64,000 nucleotides of DNA from Micromonospora sp045209745 (GTDB lineage Bacteria > Actinomycetota > Actinomycetes > Mycobacteriales > Micromonosporaceae): assembly GCF_045209745.1 (NCBI RefSeq), contig NZ_CP109273.1, positions 6,758,001 to 6,822,000 of the forward strand. The letters are read 5' to 3'. The notes under the pieces were generated by a model that worked only from the letters and a program-made list of their open reading frames with translations, had not been told where the DNA came from and ran no database searches. Positions 57,964-64,000 of the stretch are shown here, one piece after another (the stretch's first letter is position 1; each line of letters starts with the position of its first letter). Position numbers and translations under genes: made by a program.

Positions 57964-58884
57964 TCAACCTGCGGCGACGGAAACCCGCCGAGCACGGGAA
58001 TCCGGACGGCGGGCGAGGATGGCGGCGAGGATCTCCGCGCCGTCGACGACCCTCGGGCCGGGGCGGTTGAAGTAGGCGGGCCCGTCGACCACCCACACCT
58101 GCCCCCGCCGCACCGCGGGCAGGTCCGCCCAGCCGGGTTGCGCGGCCGCTACGGACAGCTCGTCGATGGTTCGCTCGGGTGTGAACCCGCACGGCCCGAA
58201 CACCACCACCTCGGGAGCCAGGTCCGGGACCACCGACCACCGGTGCGGGGTGCTGTGCGCACCCGGCCCGAGCAGCAGAGACCGTCCACCCGCATAGCTG
58301 ATCTGCTCCGGCACCCAGTGCCCGCCGGGCATCAACGGGTCGAGCCACTCGACGAACAGCACCGTCGGCGCGCCGGGCACCGGCCCCGGCATCGAGGCGA
58401 GTCGGCGCTCGCTGTCGGCTCGGATCTCCGCCGCCCGGCCTTCGGTGCCGGTCAGGGCGGCCACGGCGTCGACCGTGTCCAGGATCCCGTCGATGGTCCT
58501 CGCCTCCAGGGACACCACAGTGGTGTCGAGATCGATCAGACGAACCGCGTCGTTGACCCGCTCGTAGGAGACCGCACACACATCGCACAGGTCCTGGGTC
58601 AGGATCAGGTCCGGCTTCAAGTCCTCCAGCATGGCGACGTCGAGCTGGTACAGCGATGATCCTCGGTGCGCGTCACCGGCGATCGCCGCCGAGATCTCCC
58701 GACTCGTCAAGGCCTCAGGCAGGGAGGTCGCGGTCACCGCCGGGATGTCGGCCAGGGCCCCCGGTGGCCAGTCACACTCGTGGGTACGCCCGACCAGGTG
58801 CCCGGTCAGGCCAAGCATGGCCACGATGTCCGTGGCCGCCGGCAGCAGTGAAACGATGCGCACACCCGCCTGCCTACCAGGCAT
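57964..58884 (-). CDS. BtuF-like cobalamin-binding protein (periplasmic-binding fold)
   Basis: About 306 residues of the PBP/BtuF fold: RIVSLLPAATDIVAMLGLTG, LVGRTHECDWPPG, LILTQDLCDVCAVSYERV, and the late GQVWVVDGPAYFNRPGPRVV. This group is usually called cobalamin-binding protein. No signal peptide or lipobox is present at the N-terminus, so it may act inside the cell or be exported otherwise. ATG 58884 is chosen; GTG 58857 in the same frame is possible. It lies downstream of a minus-strand cobalamin riboswitch, supporting a corrinoid ligand. Confidence 0.75.
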   Translation of the reverse strand: MPGRQAGVRIVSLLPAATDIVAMLGLTGHLVGRTHECDWPPGALADIPAVTATSLPEALTSREISAAIAGDAHRGSSLYQLDVAMLEDLKPDLILTQDLCDVCAVSYERVNDAVRLIDLDTTVVSLEARTIDGILDTVDAVAALTGTEGRAAEIRADSERRLASMPGPVPGAPTVLFVEWLDPLMPGGHWVPEQISYAGGRSLLLGPGAHSTPHRWSVVPDLAPEVVVFGPCGFTPERTIDELSVAAAQPGWADLPAVRRGQVWVVDGPAYFNRPGPRVVDGAEILAAILARRPDSRARRVSVAAG

Positions 58885-58939
58885 GACCACGCCACGTCCA
58901 CTGCGACAGCGCGACCACGGCGGCGGTCACCGACCGTCG

Positions 58940-59351
58940 CTACGAACCGAGCGCGAGGCGCACCCGAGCGCGACGAACGCGGCCGCGCACCATGACCAGG
59001 TGCGCGGTGGCCACGTCGGTGGGCGGCACCGCCCGGTCCCACCGGTCGGCGGTGACCTTGACCGCGACCTCCATCGAGCTGCGACCGGCCCAGGTGATCC
59101 GGGCGTCGACGTGCACGACATCGCCGACCCGCACCGCGCGCAGGAACGCCGTCTCGTCGATCGCGGCGGTCACCGCTGGCCCATCCGAATGCCGGGCGGC
59201 GACCACCCCGGCCACCGAGTCGATGAGGTTGAGGAATCCGACCCCCGTGCACCGTACCCATCAGGTTGGTGTGGTGCTGATCCATGATCTGCGACAGGGT
59301 CAGGTGCGACGCCGACGGCGCTCGGCCGGCGATCGTGGTGGTGTCGTGCAC
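58940..59351 (-). pseudogene. Acyl-CoA thioesterase (hotdog fold), one-base frameshift
   Basis: From GTG 59351 the frame reads ASHLTLSQIMDQHHTNLMGT then VHGGRI; the hotdog continuation LNLIDSVAGVVAARH, VTAAIDETAFLRAV, RITWAGRSSMEVAVKV is one base out of frame and ends at 58940. An extra C in the ATTCCTC stretch (plus-strand GG near 59233) explains it. Restored, it is a normal 136-residue acyl-CoA thioesterase. It lies between the riboswitch and the BtuF-like gene. A sequencing error is possible. Confidence 0.75.
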
Positions 59352-59490
59352 AGCGGTAGTCCGTCCCTCGGGAAACCACACCGCCGGAACGCGGACACAC
59401 GCTGAGGAGCACGCACCGGCATACTCCGGCCGGCACGTCACCCGCTCAGCCCACCCGCGAGGCCGACGGCAGCGCACACGATTGTGTACG

Positions 59491-59662
59491 CAGCGCGGGC
59501 AGGTCTTCGGACTCGCGGGCCCGACCGGCTGCACGCCGGTCCCCTACTGGCCGTCGCTTCCCAGGCCACTGGCCCAGTGCTGATGACGGCGGTCGTTCCC
59601 GCTCACCGCTGCGGGGCAGCCCCGGATTCCCACCGGGTTCCCTCTTACGGCACCCGGCCAGC
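59491..59662 (-). promoter_or_regulatory. Cobalamin riboswitch upstream of the thioesterase-BtuF-like unit
   Basis: On the minus strand: GTAAGAGGGAACCCGGTGGG, AATCCGGGGCTGCCCCGCAG, GAAGCGACGGCCAGTAGGGG and GCGAGTCCGAAGACCTGCCC. It is the same architecture, and nearly the same sequence, as the metE riboswitch (shared blocks of up to 20 bases). It ends about 140 bp before the thioesterase start. Confidence 0.92.
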
Positions 59663-59855
59663 TTACCACCGGGCGAACCAGCGCCGGGGCGAGCATAGCT
59701 GGTCACCGCAGCTGCCCATCCAGCCCGACAGCGCGGCGGCACAGCCTTTCACATTCGTGACACAGGGCTGGAACCGGAGCGTATCCAACTTTTGTTATCT
59801 GAGGAAAAAGATCGCGACCTCTTGCGCAAAGCCTCGCCACGGTGAGGATATTCAG

Positions 59856-61904
59856 ATGCGTCGTCTCCCTCAGGCTCCCCGACGGCTGGCCTCGGGCCTG
59901 CTCGCGCTCGCCCTCGCCTCGGCGGTCACACTGCTCGCGTCCGCGCCGCCGGCCGCAGCTCACGGGACCCTCGCCATGTCCACCCCGGTGGCCGGCGCCA
60001 CGGTGAGCGAGCCGCTGACGTCGGTGCAGCTGTACTTCACCGAGAAGGTCGCCGCCAACGCGTACTTCACCATTACCGCCCCAGGTGGCAGCCGGGTCGA
60101 CAACGGCTGGTCGTACGGGGAGCCGAAGCCGCTAAACAAGCCGGTGCGGGAGTACTTCCTGGTCAACGGGCAGTTCGAGCCACGCGAATACACGACGGGG
60201 TTCCCGGCGGTGGTGGCCCTCGCGCATCTGCCCGCCAAGGGTCAGTACTCGGTGAGCTACCTGTCGGTCGCGTCCGACGGTGACACCGTGCGGGGCACGA
60301 TGACGTTCCGCTACAACGGGCGGGCGACGGCGGCGCCGCAGGGGTGGAGCCCGCCGACGAACCAGCCGGACCCGGCGCTGCTGGCCGCCACCGAGCAGCA
60401 CAAGTCGTCCGGGCAGGCGTCTGCGGTACCGACCACACCAGTCGAGTCGGCGACCGCACCGGCGGCGGCTCCTCCGGTCGAGTCGACCGACGACGACGGC
60501 CCCGGAGCGATGGTCTGGGTCGGCTGGGCGGTGGCGGCCGTGGCAGCGGTGGCCGGATTGATCGCTTGGCGTCGTCGCTCGGCTTCCCGGGGAAGGCCCA
60601 TCGGCCGGAGCCGCACCCCGGGGACGACCGCCGGCCGACGCAGTTCCGGTGGCCGTTCCGGACACAAGACCGTCGGCGGCAAGACCGGCGCTCGTTCCGG
60701 GCACAAGTCCGTCGGCAGCAAGACCGGCGCGATCACAGGCGCCAATGGGCCCGCCACCGGCGGCAGGCGGCGACCCAGCACCCTACCGGCGGCGCGTCAG
60801 GGCAACGCGGCTGTCGTGGCCCGGACGGACGTCGCGGTCGATCTGGTTCCGACCGACCGGGAGGCAAAGGCTCTCGGCAGGACGGACAGTGAGTCGAAGC
60901 CCGGGCTCGTCACCCCGGCGTCGGCGTCCGACGTGGACGTCGCCGCCATGGCACCGGAATCCCGGCTGAGCAACACCCACCTGACGCTGCTCGTCGGTGG
61001 TCTGGTGCTGGCCCTGCTGGCCGGCTTCGGGCTGGCCCGCATCGGCATCGCCGACCAGAGCCCGGCCGCCACCACCGCACGCCAGCCAGTCGGCGGGTCC
61101 CCGACCTCGGGGCAGGCGGTGTCCGCCGGTGATGGGCACCAACACGCGCCGGGGATCGGACCCCACACCCATCCGGGTGACGGCTCAACCGGCGAGACAC
61201 TGGCCACCGGGACGACGGTCAGCGCCAACGGGTACACCCTGCAACCACTCGAGCGGTCCCAACCGCCCGGCGTACGCGCCGACTACCGGTTCCGGATCGT
61301 CGGCACCGACCGCCAACCGGCGACCCGCTTCGCAGTCGTCCACGACAAGCCGTTGCACCTGATCGTGGTGGGCCGCGACCTGACCGGCTACCAGCACCTG
61401 CACCCGACGATGGCGCCAGACGGCACCTGGAGCGTCCCCCTGACGCTGGCCCGACCCGGCGCCTACCGCGTCTACGCCGACTTCTCCGTCACCGCGCCCA
61501 ACGGCACGCAGATCCCCCTCGTGCTGGGCGTCGACCACACCGTGCCCGGCGCACACATCCCCGTTGCGCTGCCGCCAGCGCAGGCCAAGGCAACGGCCGG
61601 GCCGTACGTGGTATCGATGAGCGGCACCCCGACGGTGGGGGTGACGGCGCCGATGCACTTCCAGGTCAGCGCTGACCCGACCATACCCGTGCAGCTGGAG
61701 CGGTACCTGGGCGCGTACGGGCACCTGGTCGTCGTCCGTGAGGGCGACCTCGGGTACGTGCACGTCCACCCCGAGCCGGAGTTGGTCGACGGGACTGTCA
61801 AGTTCTGGCTGACCGCCCCGAGTTCGGGCCGGTACCGGGCGTTCTTCGACTTCCAGGTCGGCGGCACGGTGCACACCGCCGAGTACACGATCAACCTGCC
61901 CTGA
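59856..61904 (+). CDS. CopC domain fused to a membrane-anchored YtkA-like domain
   Basis: A 682-residue fusion. Signal peptide (GLLALALASAVTLLASAP) is cut before AAHGTLAMSTPVAGATV, the CopC copper-binding start with its N-terminal His. After the CopC domain come a membrane helix (MVWVGWAVAAVAAVAGLIA), a basic linker with two copies of an SGHK-VG-KTGA unit, a second helix (LTLLVGGLVLALLAGFGLA), a His-rich stretch (DGHQHAPGIGPHTHPGDG) and a domain of YtkA type (LHLIVVGRDLTGYQHLHPTM; GYVHVHPEPELV). GGTGAGGATATTCAG precedes the ATG. Role probably extracytoplasmic copper handling; no copD or cso regulator is adjacent. Confidence 0.8.
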   Translation: MRRLPQAPRRLASGLLALALASAVTLLASAPPAAAHGTLAMSTPVAGATVSEPLTSVQLYFTEKVAANAYFTITAPGGSRVDNGWSYGEPKPLNKPVREYFLVNGQFEPREYTTGFPAVVALAHLPAKGQYSVSYLSVASDGDTVRGTMTFRYNGRATAAPQGWSPPTNQPDPALLAATEQHKSSGQASAVPTTPVESATAPAAAPPVESTDDDGPGAMVWVGWAVAAVAAVAGLIAWRRRSASRGRPIGRSRTPGTTAGRRSSGGRSGHKTVGGKTGARSGHKSVGSKTGAITGANGPATGGRRRPSTLPAARQGNAAVVARTDVAVDLVPTDREAKALGRTDSESKPGLVTPASASDVDVAAMAPESRLSNTHLTLLVGGLVLALLAGFGLARIGIADQSPAATTARQPVGGSPTSGQAVSAGDGHQHAPGIGPHTHPGDGSTGETLATGTTVSANGYTLQPLERSQPPGVRADYRFRIVGTDRQPATRFAVVHDKPLHLIVVGRDLTGYQHLHPTMAPDGTWSVPLTLARPGAYRVYADFSVTAPNGTQIPLVLGVDHTVPGAHIPVALPPAQAKATAGPYVVSMSGTPTVGVTAPMHFQVSADPTIPVQLERYLGAYGHLVVVREGDLGYVHVHPEPELVDGTVKFWLTAPSSGRYRAFFDFQVGGTVHTAEYTINLP

Positions 61905-61977
61905 GCGGAAGTTTGCGAATCTGACCCCTAAAGCCGGGAACTGGTTCCCGCCGTCGGCCGACTCAATCTCGACGGGC

Positions 61978-62325
61978 ATGGCGCGATCGGGACGGGGTGC
62001 GTTGATGACGGCCAGTCCAGTACGAGCGCAGTGGGATCCAGAACGGTCACTGCATTTGAAGGCACTGCCGTACCGGTCGCTGCAGGTCGGGTTGTCCGGC
62101 AGGGCCGTCCACCGATACGTTGACGACTGGATGGTTGCCATCAGGGACATCACCCCCACCGTTCACCGCATGAGGGACCTTCTGGTTGGCGGCGACGTGC
62201 AGGCAGCAGCAGCTCACCTACCTGTCGAACATGTCTACCCGCTGCCAGCTCAGATCGCCGCCGGCCTCAACGCCAGCCTGGACGTCACCGCCAAAGAAGT
62301 GCCCGAGCAACAGCACCCACAGTGA
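61978..62325 (+). pseudogene. C-terminal half of a DUF4291-family protein
   Basis: The frame gives SPVRAQWDPERSLHLKALPY, RSLQVGLSGRAVHRYVDDWM and VAIRDITPTVHRM. DUF4291 proteins have VQWDPERD...YRSIQIGLSG....YV-W--I-D-T in their second half; the first half is absent, since upstream sequence is the 3' flank of the CopC fusion. The ATG at 61978 could still give a short product. A 5'-truncated gene of unknown function. Confidence 0.6.
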
Positions 62326-62584
62326 CGGCCGTTCGGCACGCCAGTACGCCCGCTCGGCGGCTACTTATGTACTGGTGCTACGACCGCAGCCCGGCCAGGC
62401 TAGGTCGAGGTGACCGGCGGGGTAGCTCTCTCATCGGCTGCCCACCGCGAGTTGGTGTGGCTCTCATTTGGCATGCGCCCCGCCGGTCACCGTGGCGCGG
62501 AGAGGCTCAAGAGGGGTCTGCCCAGCTCGAAGTAGCGCTGCCCTCCTCGCCGGATTCAGCCCGGTTCGATCGAGGAGGACGAGC

Positions 62585-63748
62585 GTGGGACGCGTCATCA
62601 TCGGCATGGATCCGCACAAGCGGTCCGCGACCATTGAAATCATCAACGACCGCGAGCAGATCCTTGCCCAAGGTCGATTCGGCACCGACCGTGACGGCTA
62701 CCAGGCGATGCTCAAGGTCGGCCGACAGAACAAGGACCGTGTCTGGGCGGTCGAGGGCTGCAACGGTATCGGCCGGCACATCGCTCAACGCCTCGTGGCT
62801 GACGGCGAGACTGTGATCGACGTTCCGGCGAAGCTGTCCGCGCGGGCCCGGGTCTTCGATACCGGTCAGGGCCGCAAGACCGACCCGGTCGACGCTCACA
62901 GCGTGGCCGTCGCGGCGTTACGGGCCAAGGGCTTGCGGGAGGTGGCCGTCGACGACGTGACAATTGCGCTGCGGCTGCTGGTCGACCGCCGCGATGGTCT
63001 TGGTCATGCCCGCACGGACCTACTCAACCGGATTCACAAGTTGCTCCTGGAACTGGTGCCCGGCGGGGCGAAGACGTTCCTGTCCGCCCCGCAAGCCCGG
63101 GCACTACTCAACACGGTCCGACCCCGTGACCTGGTCGGGTCCACCCGCCGGCGGCTCACGTCGGAACTCATCACCGAGCTGGCCCAGGTCGACAGAAAGA
63201 TCAAGGCCGCGAACAAGGAGCTCACCGAACTCGTCGCCGCCACTGGCAGTGGTCTGCAGGACCTCAACGGCATCGGCCCGTCCGGCGCGGCCCGACTCAT
63301 CGGCGACGTCGGTGACGTCAGCCGGTTCGCGACCCGTGGCCACTTCGCCTCCTGGAACGGCACCGCGCCTCTGGACGCCTCGTCCGGCGACCAGAAACGC
63401 CACCGGCTGTCCCGCGCCGGAAACCGGCGCATCAACCGGGTCCTACACATCATGGCCATCGTCCAGATGCGACACGACACCGAAGGTCGTGCGTACTACC
63501 GGCGCAAACTCGCCGCGGGCAAGACCCCGATGGAAGCCATACGTTGCCTGAAACGGCGCCTGTCCGACGTCGTCTACAAGCAGATGATCAAAGATGCCGC
63601 CTCGTCGAGGACGGGCCCGGGAGGACACGTGGGGGCGACTCTTCAATCCAGCGCGGCCGACCCAGTCCCCAAGGCCGACACTTCGGAACAGTCACTTCCC
63701 GGACCCGCCGAACCCCAGCCTAGAACACCACTCCTCGCCGTCTCTTGA
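62585..63748 (+). CDS. IS110-family transposase, apparently complete
   Basis: A 387-residue DEDD transposase. The RuvC-like domain opens with IIGMDPHKRSATIEII (catalytic Asp), WAVEGCNGIGRHIAQRLVAD (Glu) and RKTDPVDAHSVAVAAL (DxxDA). The Transposase_20 domain follows (LNGIGPSGAARLIGDVGDVS; FASWNGTAPLDASSG), containing the serine region, and ends with MKDAA-type helices. AGGAGGACGAGC gives a perfect ribosome-binding site for GTG 62585. The IS ends were not located; IS110 elements often lack clear inverted repeats. Confidence 0.9.
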   Translation: MGRVIIGMDPHKRSATIEIINDREQILAQGRFGTDRDGYQAMLKVGRQNKDRVWAVEGCNGIGRHIAQRLVADGETVIDVPAKLSARARVFDTGQGRKTDPVDAHSVAVAALRAKGLREVAVDDVTIALRLLVDRRDGLGHARTDLLNRIHKLLLELVPGGAKTFLSAPQARALLNTVRPRDLVGSTRRRLTSELITELAQVDRKIKAANKELTELVAATGSGLQDLNGIGPSGAARLIGDVGDVSRFATRGHFASWNGTAPLDASSGDQKRHRLSRAGNRRINRVLHIMAIVQMRHDTEGRAYYRRKLAAGKTPMEAIRCLKRRLSDVVYKQMIKDAASSRTGPGGHVGATLQSSAADPVPKADTSEQSLPGPAEPQPRTPLLAVS

Positions 63749-63892
63749 CACAGAGGGGTGCCAGATGAGGATGTTTCGTTGGGTTCGAGGACCGGCGGCC
63801 TCGGTAGTGGAAGCGCGCGAACGCCAGGCTTCCGATCAGTTCCGCGGGCCTGTTCCTGCGCGGTCGGTGGCGCGGTGGTGGTAGAAGCACGC

Positions 63893-64000
63893 ATGGCAGT
63901 TCGCGCGTCCTACGAGTCGATCTTTCGCGGAGGGAAGGACTACGCCGCCGCTCTTGTCGCGGCGCAGCGTGTCCGTAACGTCGACGAGCTTGATCGTGGT
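63893..64000 (+). CDS. Start of an unknown gene, cut by the window end
   Basis: ATG 63893 opens a frame (AVRASYESIFRGGKDYAAAL, VAAQRVRNVDEL) that continues past base 64000. Thirty-six residues are too few to place it. The region is only about 140 bp downstream of the IS110 transposase. Confidence 0.4.
   Translation, partial: MAVRASYESIFRGGKDYAAALVAAQRVRNVDELDRG

Noticed and set aside
59484..59855. N-terminal extension of the CopC fusion
   Set aside because: It would translate through the minus-strand riboswitch and lacks a signal; ATG 59856 gives a good signal peptide and ribosome-binding site.
63765..63884. 39-residue ORF after the IS110 transposase
   Set aside because: It has an ATG and a stop but no clear ribosome-binding site, domain or partner; probably chance.

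Overview
The window looks like chromosomal DNA of a high-GC actinomycete. GTG starts, 4-base stop/start overlaps, twin-arginine signals, RICIN-tailed secreted hydrolases and a Nur/Fe-SOD pair all fit, and the gene content suggests Micromonosporaceae (Micromonospora-like); that family placement is inference. It mixes intact operons with a lot of broken DNA: frameshifts, truncated genes, and IS3, ISAs1 and IS110 material. No rRNA, tRNA or CRISPR array was seen.

Layout. 1-9.9 kb: the tail of a GH15 enzyme, then a minus-strand operon (TPP enzyme, FAD/Fe-S dehydrogenase, enolase-superfamily enzyme, small membrane protein, PPC-domain protein, frameshifted SDR), followed by small envelope/stress proteins. 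10-12 kb: debris, with WD40 and NRPS fragments around an intact nucleotidyltransferase. 12-19.1 kb: an arsenic island with three ArsR repressors, an ArsR-ArsC fusion, an ArsC missing its catalytic loop, an intact ArsC, an aquaporin, an ArsN1-like acetyltransferase and two ArsO-like flavoproteins. 19.2-26.2 kb: a kinase remnant, an ion-transporter cluster (KhtT-like, CBS, leader ORF, SLC13), a NarL-type two-component system and LtrA. 26.2-36 kb: three secreted glycosidases (GH2, GH95-like, GH95), each with RICIN repeats; the first two share a palindrome upstream. 36-37.9 kb: a truncated ISAs1 element abutting an IS3 element.

37.9-47.3 kb is the most coherent and interesting block. An ECF transporter (S, fused A1A2, T) is encoded with two surface-anchored proteins, and a third secreted protein is encoded divergently. 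The secreted proteins carry the modules of animal intrinsic factor/transcobalamin: an alpha/alpha barrel and a DUF4430-like beta domain. Two divergent cobalamin riboswitches sit between the two transcription units. Two more lie upstream of metE (55.3 kb) and of a unit encoding a BtuF-like protein (59.6 kb, minus strand). I read this as a B12-repressed capture, import and sparing regulon.

47.3-54.8 kb: an Fe/Mn SOD and a divergent Fur-family regulator with a Nur-type box between them, then a second apparent Nur-box pair between alaS and a def-tsaD operon. The tsaD 3' end is repeated (35 bp) 1.2 kb away, on the far side of fetB and an IS110 fragment. 59.8-64 kb: a CopC-YtkA-like fusion, a DUF4291 remnant, an IS110-family transposase and the start of an unknown gene.
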